From NCBI RefSeq assembly GCF_003148825.1, contig NZ_QGGZ01000004.1, forward strand, positions 372,001 to 436,000: a stretch of 64,000 bases of DNA, read 5' to 3'. Origin of the DNA: Streptomyces sp. CG 926 (GTDB taxonomy: Bacteria > Actinomycetota > Actinomycetes > Streptomycetales > Streptomycetaceae). Positions 16,385 through 25,991 of this stretch are shown here, piece by piece (positions within the stretch are counted from its first letter, which is position 1; every line of letters starts with the position of its first letter). The position numbers were made by a program, and so were the translations under genes. A model generated the notes under the pieces. The model saw nothing but the letters and a program-made list of their open reading frames with translations, made no database searches and was not told where the DNA came from.

Positions 16385-19254
16385 CGCTGGTCTCCCGCTC
16401 TCAACTCGTTGGTGATCTGCCGTCGCCCGGATGTCGCCGCTTCCACGAACACGGCCGCGGCGACCAGGGCGGCCAGGCCCAGGGCCTGGGTCAGTACGGG
16501 CCCGGCCGTGAGCCGCACGCCGTTCGGCACGTGGACGCCGACCAGCGTGGACAGGTCGATCGCCGGGCCCAGCAGGGCCACCGCGCCGGCCGCCACCAAC
16601 GCCCCGCCCAGCGCCGCGGCGAGGGTCTGCGGCAGGGTCTCGGCGAGGATCAGCGCCACGCCCTGCCTGCGGCGCAGACCCATGGTGCGCAGCCGGGCGA
16701 GCAGCGCCGCGCGTTCGGGGACGGCCCGCATCAGCGTGAGCAGTACGGCCAGCAGGGCGAAGCCCGCCGCTGCGGCCATGGAGGCCCAGAAAAGGCGCCC
16801 GGCCGAGCGCTGCAGCGGATCGGAGCCGAGTACGTCGACGGCCTCGGCGCTGGTGCTCACGGGGTACAACTCGTCGAGCGGGGCCGGGCCCGCGGCGGAA
16901 CCGGAACCGGGGATCGGAGCCGGCGCCGGGGCGGGCTTCCCGGACGGCGCCGGGAGCTTGGAGCGGACCAGCGCGCGCAGCCGGTCCCCGTCGATGTCAC
17001 CGAGGCCGAGCCAACGGTTCGGGTGGTCGGCGCCGCCCATGAGGCCCGTGGCGGCTCCCGTCGGCAGGACGACGGTCGCGGCGTCCCGTGCCGGGTGGGC
17101 CGGGGTGCAGTCGATCGTGCCCGCGACCCGTACCTTCAGCTCGCTGCCGTCGCCGGGCTGCACCGAGTACGTACCGCCCTGTACGGCTTGTCCGGCGAGG
17201 CTCGCACTGAACAGCGCGGGCACCGGGGCGTCGGCGGCCCCGGCTCCGGTGGCCAGCAGGGCGGGGTCGAAGCTTCCGCAGCCGAGGACCCGGGACAGCT
17301 CCGCGTACGTACCCGGATCGGCGACGACCACGGTGACCTGGCTGGATCTCACGGTGGTGCCGTGCAGGGAGGAGTCGTGGTCGATCCACAGCGGCACGGA
17401 CGTCCGTACGCCCGGCAGCTCGCCCGCGGCCTGCGCGAGCCCGGCCGGGAGCGGGGACTTACCGAACGCGGAGATCGCCGCGTCGCCCCCGACGGTCAGC
17501 CGGGCCACCCCGAGTCGGGACGAGTCCACCGACTGCAGCACGGCGGCGCCGAACCCCCCGGTGGTGATGGCCAGGAGCAGCGCGATCATCGGCAGAACGG
17601 AGGGGCCGGTGCGTCCGGTGGCCCCCGAGCCGCGGGCGGCTCGCGCGAGCCCGAGGAAGCCGACCAGTCCGGAGCTGCGGCCGGCTGCCCGGGCGAGCCA
17701 TCCGGTGACCACCGGCTGGAGGCGGGCCAACAACAGTCCCCCGCACAGGGCGAGCAGCAGCGGGGCCGCGATCAGCAGCGGGTCGAGGTCGCTGCCGGGC
17801 GGGGCGACCCCGCGTCGGCGGACCTCCACCACGGCTGCGGCGGTGGCGATGAGGACGAGCAGTTCGGCCACGGGCCTGCGCCACCGCCCGGCCGGGCGGG
17901 CGGGGGTCAGCAGTACGGCCGCCCGTACGGGGAAGGCCAGCAGGGCGAGCAGGGCCACGGCCGCGGCCGAGAGCAGTGCGGGCGCGAGCCGGGGGGTGGG
18001 CAGCAGCAGGACGGCGAGAGCGGTGGCGACGGCGGCCGCCGGGAGTACGGTGACGGCGCCCTCGCCGAGGAGCCGGCCGACGATGGCGGCGCGCGATCCG
18101 CCGCGCGCGAGCAGCAGCCGCAGTTCGGCGTCGCGGCGGTCGGCCGCGAGAGCGCCGGCCAGGCACAGGACGACGAAGGCGACGCCGCCGACCCCGGCGG
18201 GTCCGATCGCGGCGAGCGGCGCGGCGGCCTGGGTGCGGGCGCGGGCCTCTTCGAGCCGCTCGGGCAGCCAGGAGGTGGTGTGCAGCCGCGGGCGGCCCGT
18301 CTCCCGGGCGAGGGTGGCGGCGGTGGGCCCGGCGATGTAGGAGGCGATGTCCTGCCTCGTGGCGTCGAGCCGGTCGGCCCGCAGCCGGCCGATGTCCACC
18401 GGCAGCCGCCAGAAGTCCTCGGCGGTGCGGCTCCAGGCGCTCATCCGGTCGAGGTCGCCGGTGCCGACGAGGGCGTCGACGTCCCAGGCGAGGCTCTCGT
18501 TGAAGTAGTGCTCGCAGGCGCGGGCGAGACAGCCCAGGTTGTCCGTCCAGAAGTCGTCGGTCTCGTCGAGGACCGCGTAGAGACCGACGACCTCGACGGA
18601 CGGTGTGGCGTCCACCCGGGACTCGGCGATCAGGACGGATCCGACCCGTGCGCCGAGGGTCGCGGCGGCCTTCTGCGAGAGGACGACCTGCAGGGGCGCC
18701 GTTCCACCGGTGGTGGACTGCGCGGGGGCGGTGGGTGTGCTGCTCGGCCACTTCCCCTCCGCGAGCTTCACATGGGTCTCCGCCTCGCGGACGTGCAGGA
18801 GGTTCATGCTGGGCGGTATGCCGGAGGGGCGGGAGAGTTCCGGATTCATCAGCGGCTGCCGCTTGGTGGTGCGCGCGCCGTGGACCGTCTCCTCCAGGTC
18901 CACGGGGAAGGTGGATTCGGTCGGTCCGAGCAGTTTCTCCAGCGTGGCGTCGAGGGCCTGGGCGCTCTGCCCGCTGTCCGGGGAGGGCGCGGTCACCTGC
19001 AGGCTGGTGTCGGCGGCTCCGCGGCGCTCCAGGAAGGACCGCAGGGCCTGGTCGGCGCCCCGGTCCTGGGCGCGCGGCAGCGCGGCGGCCAGCAGCACGG
19101 CGACGAAGGCCAGCGCGGCGCCGAGCAGGGTGGCCAACGGCGCCGCCCGCAGCCGGGTCCTGACCCACGGCGCCGGCCGGCGGTCTGTGGACGAGGGCGG
19201 GGCGGACGACGGCGCGGTGGCAGTCGGTCGGGGCGCGGTCGGCGGGGTGGTCAC
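16381..19254 (-). CDS. FtsX/MacB-type ABC permease
   Basis: A 957-aa membrane protein: a first transmembrane helix near residues 35-55, a long extracytoplasmic region, then clusters of helices (about residues 400-600) and a second large outer region before three C-terminal helices (about 800-940). This is the duplicated FtsX arrangement of macrolide/lipoprotein-type exporters. The GTG at 19254 overlaps the stop of the upstream permease gene (GTGA) and has GGAGGAG just upstream, so it is preferred over in-frame upstream starts that would overlap by more than 500 bp. It works with the next permease and the ATPases as a probable efflux or envelope-stress ABC complex; the substrate is unknown. 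Confidence 0.87.
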   Translation of the reverse strand: MTTPPTAPRPTATAPSSAPPSSTDRRPAPWVRTRLRAAPLATLLGAALAFVAVLLAAALPRAQDRGADQALRSFLERRGAADTSLQVTAPSPDSGQSAQALDATLEKLLGPTESTFPVDLEETVHGARTTKRQPLMNPELSRPSGIPPSMNLLHVREAETHVKLAEGKWPSSTPTAPAQSTTGGTAPLQVVLSQKAAATLGARVGSVLIAESRVDATPSVEVVGLYAVLDETDDFWTDNLGCLARACEHYFNESLAWDVDALVGTGDLDRMSAWSRTAEDFWRLPVDIGRLRADRLDATRQDIASYIAGPTAATLARETGRPRLHTTSWLPERLEEARARTQAAAPLAAIGPAGVGGVAFVVLCLAGALAADRRDAELRLLLARGGSRAAIVGRLLGEGAVTVLPAAAVATALAVLLLPTPRLAPALLSAAAVALLALLAFPVRAAVLLTPARPAGRWRRPVAELLVLIATAAAVVEVRRRGVAPPGSDLDPLLIAAPLLLALCGGLLLARLQPVVTGWLARAAGRSSGLVGFLGLARAARGSGATGRTGPSVLPMIALLLAITTGGFGAAVLQSVDSSRLGVARLTVGGDAAISAFGKSPLPAGLAQAAGELPGVRTSVPLWIDHDSSLHGTTVRSSQVTVVVADPGTYAELSRVLGCGSFDPALLATGAGAADAPVPALFSASLAGQAVQGGTYSVQPGDGSELKVRVAGTIDCTPAHPARDAATVVLPTGAATGLMGGADHPNRWLGLGDIDGDRLRALVRSKLPAPSGKPAPAPAPIPGSGSAAGPAPLDELYPVSTSAEAVDVLGSDPLQRSAGRLFWASMAAAAGFALLAVLLTLMRAVPERAALLARLRTMGLRRRQGVALILAETLPQTLAAALGGALVAAGAVALLGPAIDLSTLVGVHVPNGVRLTAGPVLTQALGLAALVAAAVFVEAATSGRRQITNELRAGDQR

Positions 19255-22200
19255 ATCTCCTCCACGGGACGCAGCCGGGCGGCGATGTCGCGGCCGCGGG
19301 GGCCGCTGACCGCGGCCGACAGCAGGGGAACGGCTGCGATGGCGGCGACCGTCAGTACGGTCTGCCAGAACGGCATGTCCACTCGCACGGGTGGGAAGGG
19401 ACGCCCGGCGGCGGGCGTCAGCACGACCAGGGGCGCCATCAGATGGACGAGGGCGACGCCCAGCCCGGCTCCGACCGCGGACCCGATGGCGATCAGCACC
19501 CCGCCTTCGGCGGCGGACGCGAGGGCCAGCGAGCGGCGCGGGGTACCGAGCGCGAGCAGCACCGAGAACTCCCGCCCTCGGACCCTTCGTTCGGCGGCGG
19601 TGGAGGTCGCGAAGCCGATGGCGGCGAGGACCGCGCACGCGGCGGCGAGGGCGGCCAAGGCGCTCTGCGGGCCGGCGCTCAGCGGGTCGTCGAGCAGCCG
19701 CTCGGTGATCTCCTCGCGCAGTTGGACGCGCTCGATCCGGGCGCCGTCGCGCAGTTGGGCCGCTGCTCGGGCCGGAACCGGGTCGGCGGCCGAGTCGGCG
19801 GGCAGCCACCACTCGGTGGGCGAGGCAGGCTGCTGGCCCACGGACTCCAGCAGGTACCGGCCGAGCACGTGGAGGTCTACGGCGAGCGCCGAGCGGCCGA
19901 CCACCGGGAGGGAGTCCACGGAGGCGGTGATCCGCATCTGGACGGCGGCGCCGTCCAGGGTGACGGGGACCGTATCGCCCACGGAGGCGCCGAGGGACTT
20001 CAGGTAGCGGGTGGTGGCGATCGCGGGGACGGCGACGGGGGCCGGCGCGGCGGGAGCCGGGAACACCACGGTGGTGACGCCCTGCAGGGTGGCGAATCCG
20101 CCCCAGTAGCGCAGCCGCAGCAGGTCCGTGGAGCCGGCCGGGACCGGGACGGGCTCAGGGGTCCTGGAGGGGCCCTTCCCCTGCGGGAGGGAGGTCTGCC
20201 AGCCCGCGCCGGCCGAGGGTGCGGGGACGGCGGTGGCGGCGCCGTCCGCGGTGTCGGAGACGGCGATCCGGTGCACGGCCAGTTCGCTGCCGTCGCCCGG
20301 GTTGTCGCCGTCACCGGCGTACGAGAGGCGGATCCCCGCCAGGGTCAGCGGGGTGGCCGCCGAGCCGACCGGGGCGCCGGTCAGCGCGTCGAGGGAGTAG
20401 GTGAGGGTGGCGTCACCGGAGACGGGCAGGGTCACCGAGGCCGTCCCGTACGTCGCCCCGAACCGGTCGCGGAGCAGCAGGCTCACGGCGGCCCAGCTCG
20501 TACCCGAGGTCCGGGCCGATACGTCGAGGTCGATCCGGCGCGGGGAGCCGGGCAGGGCGACGCCGGGGCTCGCGGGGCCGGCCGTGGCATCGGGGCCGCC
20601 GGCGGCGAGCGGGGTGAACAGCTCGCCCATGCCGTGGCCGCCGCGCAGGTCCGCGCGCAGCGGAACGCGTTCCGCGGTCTTGACGGCGTCCAGCGCGACG
20701 ATGTCGGCGGGGTTGCCGTCCGGCAGCTTCTGCTCGCGGCGGACCACGGGTACGAGGCGGTCGCCGCCCGGCAGGGCCGCGTAGCGTCCGCCCTGCCCCA
20801 TCGGGGACATGCTGCTGCCGGAGATCCGCAGGCCACCGGCGGACGCGAAGTCGGCCTGGTCGCGCTGGGACGCGGACCAGCCGATGTGCTGGCCGAGCGC
20901 CAGGATCCCACTGGCGACGGCGAGGACGAGCAGCAGCACGGGCCCGGTGGCCCGGCCGGGCCGTCGGGCGAGCTGCCAGCCGAAGAGGGCGGGGCCCAGA
21001 CTCCGGCCGCGCGCCGCCAGCCGTCCGCCGGCCCGCGCCGCGAACGGCAGCAGGCGCAGGACCAGCAGGGTGCCCCCGCACAGGGCCAGGGCGGGAGCGG
21101 CGACCAGGACGGGGTCGACCCCGAGCGCGCCGCCGACGGAGGCGCCGGATGCGGGGGCGTCCATACCGCCGTACTGCGCGAGCTGCTGGTAGCCGAGGAC
21201 GGCGAGGGCCAGGACGGCGAGGTCGACGCCGGAGCGGGCGGCGCCCGTCACCAGGGCCTGGCGGCTGCCCACGCGGCGCAGTACGGCGGCCGAGGCCCCC
21301 CGCAGGAAGGAGGGCAGGGTCGTCAGCAGGACGCAGGCCAGGGCGCAGCCGCCCGCGACCGGCCAGACCAGCCAGGTCTGCGGGATCTCCAGGTGGACGC
21401 GCCCGAGGGGGCCGAAATGGCCGAACAGCCGCAGCAGGGGTGGCGTGAGCAGGGGTGCCAGGACGGCCGCGGGCAGGGCGAGGAGCAGCGACTCGGTCGC
21501 GGTGAGCGCGCCGAGCCGGCGGCGGGAGGCGCCGCGCGCGGTGAGCAGGACCCGTTCCGGTTCCTGCCGGACGGTCAGGATGTGCGCGACGAGCAGCAGG
21601 GCGGCGGTCGACAGGACGGTGAGCTGGAGGGCGCCCATCAGCAGGGTGGAGCGGGCGACGACCGTGCCGGCGCTGAGCTCGGCCAGCAGTTTCGGCAGTT
21701 CGGTGGCGGCCCGCAGCGAGCCGACGCGTTCGAGGGTGGCGCTCGCGGGCTCGGTGGCGGTCCGTACGGCTTCTGCCTCGGTGGCGCGGACCGTACGCAG
21801 GTCCGGGGTGAGCAGCGTGAGGCGGTGGTCCTGCGGGAGGCCTCCGGTGGTGAAGGCGCTGTCGTCCACCAGCAGCGGGCCGTAGATGGCGAAGGTGTCG
21901 GCCTGGACCTCGCGGCCGCCGAGCGGGTCGAGGCGCCAGTACGCGGCGTCCGGATCGGCGGCCCGGTACACGCCGGTGACCAGCACGGTCAACGGCGGCC
22001 CGCCGAACCGGTCGTCCAGCCGGACCGGTGCGGGCAGCGCGGACTCTGCCAGGCCCAGCCGGACGAGCGCCGCGCGCGGCACTGCCACCTGGGTCGCGGC
22101 GGCCTGGGCGCCGGCGCCGCGGGGTGCGGCGACGGGTGCGGGCCACGCGCCGGCGAGCAGTTGTACGCGGTCCTTGCCGAGCGCGGCGAGCACGGTCAGG

Positions 22201-22541
22201 TCGGCGTCGCGGCCGGAGGCGGCGACACCGGGCAGGCCGTACGACCGGCTGCGGGCCACGCTCTCGGAGGCCACCGGGAGCCGCCCGAACACCTCGTCCG
22301 CGAAGGCCCGTACGGACGCGTCGTCCTTGGCGCGGGAGTCGGCGGGATGGCCACTGGTGACCAGGACTGTGGTCCGGGACTGTTCCGCCCCGGTCAGGGC
22401 CCGCCGGAGCCCTTCCTCGCCCACGCCACGGGTGAATGCCGTCAGCGCGGTCAGTGTGGTCGCGGTGATCAGTACGGTGAGCAGCACGGCGACGGCGAGC
22501 GGCCATCGCCCGCGCAGTCGGCGCACGACGAAGCCGAGCAC
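19251..22541 (-). CDS. large FtsX/MacB-type ABC permease
   Basis: 1,096 aa, first gene of the minus-strand permease operon. A transmembrane helix at about residues 13-35 is followed by a long outer domain, a group of helices at about 300-550, a second outer domain with Gly/Asp-rich loops, and three helices near the C-terminus (A-L-A-A-A-C-A-V-L and following). This is the duplicated FtsX architecture. The GTG at 22541 has GGGAGGA about 9 nt upstream. It is divergent from an ATPase gene (start 22739), so the 197-bp gap holds promoters for both sides. The two permeases probably pair as a heterodimer with the two ATPases; the export substrate is not evident. Confidence 0.85.
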   Translation of the reverse strand: MLGFVVRRLRGRWPLAVAVLLTVLITATTLTALTAFTRGVGEEGLRRALTGAEQSRTTVLVTSGHPADSRAKDDASVRAFADEVFGRLPVASESVARSRSYGLPGVAASGRDADLTVLAALGKDRVQLLAGAWPAPVAAPRGAGAQAAATQVAVPRAALVRLGLAESALPAPVRLDDRFGGPPLTVLVTGVYRAADPDAAYWRLDPLGGREVQADTFAIYGPLLVDDSAFTTGGLPQDHRLTLLTPDLRTVRATEAEAVRTATEPASATLERVGSLRAATELPKLLAELSAGTVVARSTLLMGALQLTVLSTAALLLVAHILTVRQEPERVLLTARGASRRRLGALTATESLLLALPAAVLAPLLTPPLLRLFGHFGPLGRVHLEIPQTWLVWPVAGGCALACVLLTTLPSFLRGASAAVLRRVGSRQALVTGAARSGVDLAVLALAVLGYQQLAQYGGMDAPASGASVGGALGVDPVLVAAPALALCGGTLLVLRLLPFAARAGGRLAARGRSLGPALFGWQLARRPGRATGPVLLLVLAVASGILALGQHIGWSASQRDQADFASAGGLRISGSSMSPMGQGGRYAALPGGDRLVPVVRREQKLPDGNPADIVALDAVKTAERVPLRADLRGGHGMGELFTPLAAGGPDATAGPASPGVALPGSPRRIDLDVSARTSGTSWAAVSLLLRDRFGATYGTASVTLPVSGDATLTYSLDALTGAPVGSAATPLTLAGIRLSYAGDGDNPGDGSELAVHRIAVSDTADGAATAVPAPSAGAGWQTSLPQGKGPSRTPEPVPVPAGSTDLLRLRYWGGFATLQGVTTVVFPAPAAPAPVAVPAIATTRYLKSLGASVGDTVPVTLDGAAVQMRITASVDSLPVVGRSALAVDLHVLGRYLLESVGQQPASPTEWWLPADSAADPVPARAAAQLRDGARIERVQLREEITERLLDDPLSAGPQSALAALAAACAVLAAIGFATSTAAERRVRGREFSVLLALGTPRRSLALASAAEGGVLIAIGSAVGAGLGVALVHLMAPLVVLTPAAGRPFPPVRVDMPFWQTVLTVAAIAAVPLLSAAVSGPRGRDIAARLRPVEEM

Positions 22542-22738
22542 GTGTTGAATTCCTCCCCCGTCCGGACCCTCGGTACCGGATAGCGGACGATGTTGTCAGA
22601 TGTGAGCAAGAGAGGGAAGGGGCTTGCGTGATTGGTGCGACAGATGCGCAAATGCGATCAGAAAGCTGCAGCGGCAGCGTGTACGGGACGTGGGGCCGGG
22701 CGCCTCGCGCGGACAAACGCGACGGGGGAACAGACACG

Positions 22739-23494
22739 ATGAGGCATCACCAGGAGCAGGGACCGGCGACGGTCGCGACGAAGGCACCGCGGGACGGCGA
22801 GGGCTCCCCGATCGTGGTCGTCGACGACGTGCACCACAGCTTCGGCAGCGGTCCGCAGGCCGTCCACGCCCTGCGCGGGGTGTCCTTCGAGGTCCGACGC
22901 GGCGAACTCACCGCCCTCAGGGGCCGGTCGGGCTCCGGCAAGACCACCCTGCTCAACCTCGTCGGCGGTCTCGACACCCCGACCGGCGGCCGGATCACCC
23001 TCGACGGCACCGACCTGGCGACCCTCGACGAGTCGGGCCTGCTCGCCCTGCGCCGCGACCGCATCGGCTTCGTCTTCCAGTCCTTCGGCCTGATACCCGT
23101 CCTGACGGCCGCCGAGAACGTCGGTGTGCCGATGCGGCTGCGGCGCGTCCCCGCCAAGGTGCGCGAGGAGCGGGCCCGTACCCTGCTGGCCCTGGTCGGG
23201 CTCGCGGACCACGCCGAGCAGCGCCCGGGCGAGCTCTCCGGTGGCCAGCAGCAGCGCGTGGCGGTGGCCCGCGCCCTGGCCAATGACCCCGAACTGATCA
23301 TCGCGGACGAACCCACGGGCCAGCTCGACTCGGAGACCGGCCGCTCCGTGATGGAGCTGCTGCGCGCGGTGGTGCGCAGCGAGTCCGTCACCATCCTCGT
23401 CGCCACCCACGACCCGAACCTGATCGAACTCGCCGACCGGGTCGTGGAACTGCGCGACGGCCGCATCGTCGACGTCGACTCCGTCGACTCATGA
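22739..23494 (+). CDS. ABC transporter ATPase, MacB/LolD-type
   Basis: A 251-aa nucleotide-binding subunit with Walker A G-R-S-G-S-G-K-T-T, Q-loop F-V-F-Q-S-F-G, signature L-S-G-G-Q-Q-Q-R-V-A, Walker B L-I-I-A-D-E-P and H-loop A-T-H-D. It belongs to the MacB/LolD/FtsE group that serves FtsX-type permeases. It is transcribed divergently from the two-permease operon and most likely supplies the second ATPase. Unlike the other ATPase it has no AbrB-like tail. The ATG at 22739 is the best start although the ribosome site is poor (GGGGGAA). The 3' end overlaps the convergent lipoprotein gene by 6 bp. Confidence 0.88.
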   Translation: MRHHQEQGPATVATKAPRDGEGSPIVVVDDVHHSFGSGPQAVHALRGVSFEVRRGELTALRGRSGSGKTTLLNLVGGLDTPTGGRITLDGTDLATLDESGLLALRRDRIGFVFQSFGLIPVLTAAENVGVPMRLRRVPAKVREERARTLLALVGLADHAEQRPGELSGGQQQRVAVARALANDPELIIADEPTGQLDSETGRSVMELLRAVVRSESVTILVATHDPNLIELADRVVELRDGRIVDVDSVDS

Positions 23495-24220
23495 TGCGAG
23501 CGCGTCCGCGCTGCTGCGCTGCCAGTAGGTGACCGTGAGCGAGCTGTCGTAGACGACGCCGGCGGCCGGGAGGTCCGGGGTCGCGGACGCGCCGCCGTCG
23601 CTGAGGGGCGTGCGGCCCTGGAAGGCGATCATGAGCCGGTGTCCGGTCGTGGCGCCCTCGCCGCTCCCGTCGGCCGCCGACAGCAGGACCCCCGCGTAGC
23701 CCGACTCGCCCGGTGCGAGGGACACCACGGCCTGGGGCTTGGTCTCGGGCCGGGCGGCCGGCACCCACTGCATCTCGTCGAAGCGGAGGACGGGGTGGTA
23801 GGTCAGATCGCAGGTCTTCGACCCGGTGTTCTTCACCGTGATCAGCATGTGGTTGAGCGGCCGCGAGACGGGCTGCACGGTGACCCGCGTGGTCGAGCCG
23901 TTGCACAGGACACGCTCCCCCGCGCCCGACGCGGCCGACGGGGCGGGAGAGGTCTTGGGGGCCGGCGCGGCGCCCGGGGCACTCGAAGCGTCGGTCGAGG
24001 GCGCGGTCGAGGGGGCAGCGGTGGCAGGCCCCGCGGTGGCGACCCCGGCGGAGCCCGAAGCGCTCGCCTCTCCCCCGTCCTTGAAGCCCTTGCCGTCCTG
24101 GCACGCGGTGAGGGAGAGGGCGACGAGGGAAGCCATGACCGCTCCCGCCAGGCGTCGCCGGGCGTGCGGACGGGCGGTACGGGCGGAAGGGGCGAGCGGG
24201 GCGGCGTGGAACGTGCGCAT
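23489..24220 (-). CDS. DUF4232-like lipoprotein
   Basis: A 243-aa exported lipoprotein. The signal peptide is Arg-rich at the N-terminus and ends in the lipobox L-S-L-T-A-C-Q. A 60-residue Ala/Ser/Pro/Thr linker leads to a C-terminal beta-sandwich-like domain (about residues 105-240) with the pattern C-x(n)-L-x-V-x-N-x-G-S-x-x-C (L-I-T-V-K-N-T-G-S-K-T-C-D-L) and an L-A-P-G-E-S-G-Y-A-G block, typical of actinobacterial DUF4232 proteins. The two conserved cysteines probably form a disulphide. The ATG at 24220 with GAAAGG upstream was chosen; the frame extends upstream but without a signal-peptide start. It is divergent from the HTH/membrane protein gene, whose C-terminal domain has a comparable layout, so the two may act on related surface functions. 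Confidence 0.8.
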   Translation of the reverse strand: MRTFHAAPLAPSARTARPHARRRLAGAVMASLVALSLTACQDGKGFKDGGEASASGSAGVATAGPATAAPSTAPSTDASSAPGAAPAPKTSPAPSAASGAGERVLCNGSTTRVTVQPVSRPLNHMLITVKNTGSKTCDLTYHPVLRFDEMQWVPAARPETKPQAVVSLAPGESGYAGVLLSAADGSGEGATTGHRLMIAFQGRTPLSDGGASATPDLPAAGVVYDSSLTVTYWQRSSADALAS

Positions 24221-24371
24221 GACTGACGACCTTTCAAGGGGCGTGACCGCAGGGCCGGTCGGGGTCCGTGCGGACCGACCGCCGGGAGCGGTGTGCTTGG
24301 ATGACCTCAGCCTGTGCGGTGATCCGTCCCAGCCGCTACAACCGCCGGCCAATCCGGCATGCTGGGATACC

Positions 24372-24406
24372 GGAACAGGCTCTGAGCTGCGGAAACAACC
24401 TGTTCC
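24372..24406. promoter_or_regulatory. inverted repeat GGAACAGG...CCTGTTCC
   Basis: Eight-bp perfect arms (24372-24379 and 24399-24406) are separated by 19 nt, just upstream of the GTG at 24442. It may be an operator or 5'-leader hairpin for the HTH/membrane protein gene. No further support is visible. Confidence 0.35.
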
Positions 24407-24441
24407 TGGGATGCGGGACAGGCCATGGGGTGGGAGGAACG

Positions 24442-25797
24442 GTGCCGGAGAACACGGCTGGACCCGAGTTCGCCGGGCTGCTGCGGGAGTTGAAGGACCG
24501 GTCCGGACTCAGCTACGGAACGCTCGCCGGGCGGCTCCACATGAGTACGTCGACATTGCACCGCTACTGCAGCGGCGAGGTCGTCCCGGCGGACTACGCA
24601 CCGGTCGAACGGCTCGCCCGCCTGTGCAAGGCCACCCCCGAGGAACTCCTGGCCCTGCACCGGGGTTGGGTGGAGGCGGACGCGAACCGACCGCGCAGGG
24701 GCACGGACACGAGCGGCGCGGCGGCGACCGAAGTGGCGGCCGATGCACCCGCGGAGGCCGCGACCGAAGCACCCGCGGCGCCCGTCGAGGCGACCCGGAT
24801 CCCGGAGCCGCCCGCGCCGGGCCGGTGGCGCCGCCCCCGTAGGTCCGTGCTCGCCGCGCTGGCCGTGCCGCTCGTGGCCGCCGTCTCCGCCCTGACCTGG
24901 GTGCTGACACCCGACGGGAACCGGCCGGGACCGGGCACCGACGTCCGGGACATCCCCGTCGCCGCCGACCGCACCCCCGGTGCGGAGAAGTCCCCGCAGG
25001 ACCCCGACGGATCCGCGGTACCACCGTCCTCCTCGCCGTCGCCGTCGGTGGCCGCGCCCTCCGACCCCGCGTCGGCCGCCCCCGAGCCGGCAGGCGGCGG
25101 CGAAAGCGGAGGAGGAACCGGAGGAGGAACCGGAGGAGGAACCGGAGGCACGAGCGGAAGCGGCGGCGGCGCCGACGAGGCTGCCGGCGCGCCGGTGAAG
25201 GTCACCGTCCGCCCGCACACCTGGGAAGCCCCCTGCGGCCAGCACTACCTGATCGACAAGCCCCCCGCCCAGGTGGGACCACCTCCCGTGGAACGCGACG
25301 CGCCCGCCTGGGTCGCGGCGGCCGGGGCGGTACCCGCCGGCGAGCAGTACGTCACCCTCACCCTGCAGGGCTCCGGCAAGGACACGGTGGTCCTGGACGG
25401 CCTGGCCGTCCGCACGGTCGCCAAGCGTGCGCCGCTCCCCTGGAACGACTACGCCATGGGCTACCCGGGGGTCGGCTGCGGTGCGGGCGTCCCGACCCGC
25501 TCGTTCGACGTGTCCCTCGACTCCGCGCGCCCGGCCGTCGTGCCCATGGAGGGTCAGCGCGGCTTCCCGTTCTCGGTGAGCGAGTCGCAGCCTGAGGTGT
25601 TCCACATCCTGGCCGCCGTCTCGGCCCACGACGTGAGCTGGTACCTGGAGCTGTCCTGGTCCAGCGGCTCCCGCCACGGCACCCTCGCGATCGACCACAA
25701 CGGCCGGCCCTTCCGTACCAGCGGACGTGCCGGCAGGCCCCGCTACGAGTTCCCCCTCGGCGGCGAAGGCTGGGTCGTGGCGGGCAAGGCCTCCTGA
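24442..25797 (+). CDS. membrane-anchored helix-turn-helix protein with extracytoplasmic domain
   Basis: 451 aa. Residues about 8-70 are an Xre/HTH_31-type DNA-binding domain (F-A-G-L-L-R-E-L-K-D-R-S-G-L-S-Y and L-H-M-S-T-S-T-L-H-R-Y), typical of actinobacterial proteins with an N-terminal HTH. After an Ala/Glu-rich linker a single transmembrane helix lies near residues 133-153. Outside it are a low-complexity Ser/Pro/Gly region containing three GGTG-type repeats and a C-terminal domain (about 255-451) rich in beta-strand patterns (T-V-R-P-H-T-W and Y-V-T-L-T-L-Q-G). The GTG at 24442 follows GGGAGGAA closely. Topology suggests a DNA-binding or partner-binding cytoplasmic end sensing the envelope. 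Whether it binds DNA is inference. The upstream lipoprotein gene is divergent. Confidence 0.8.
   Translation: MPENTAGPEFAGLLRELKDRSGLSYGTLAGRLHMSTSTLHRYCSGEVVPADYAPVERLARLCKATPEELLALHRGWVEADANRPRRGTDTSGAAATEVAADAPAEAATEAPAAPVEATRIPEPPAPGRWRRPRRSVLAALAVPLVAAVSALTWVLTPDGNRPGPGTDVRDIPVAADRTPGAEKSPQDPDGSAVPPSSSPSPSVAAPSDPASAAPEPAGGGESGGGTGGGTGGGTGGTSGSGGGADEAAGAPVKVTVRPHTWEAPCGQHYLIDKPPAQVGPPPVERDAPAWVAAAGAVPAGEQYVTLTLQGSGKDTVVLDGLAVRTVAKRAPLPWNDYAMGYPGVGCGAGVPTRSFDVSLDSARPAVVPMEGQRGFPFSVSESQPEVFHILAAVSAHDVSWYLELSWSSGSRHGTLAIDHNGRPFRTSGRAGRPRYEFPLGGEGWVVAGKAS
25108..25143 (+). repeat. 12-bp tandem repeat, three copies
   Basis: Three perfect GGAGGAGGAACC units encode the Gly/Thr linker of the HTH/membrane protein. 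The repeat keeps the frame, so length variation between strains is expected. Confidence 0.85.
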
Positions 25798-25991
25798 CCC
25801 CCTACCCGCCCGGCCGGCCGGGCCGGAACCGGCCCGCAGGCCGTTGACCAGGAGCGACCGGGCGGGTACCCGCAGCGCACGACCCGCCTCGTCCCGGAGC
25901 GGTCCCGAAGGATCGCCCCTACGATGGGCGGGAACCGGCGCGGGCGGCTCGCCGGGCCGCCTGCCCAGAGCACTCGGGGTGGAGACGACGT

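Noticed and set aside
15182..22583. Very long open frames on the plus strand opposite the ABC permease and ATPase genes
   Set aside because: The minus strand encodes full FtsX-type permeases and an ATPase with intact motifs; the antisense frames are open only because stops are rare at this GC content. Their translations are Gly/Arg/Gln-rich without domains.
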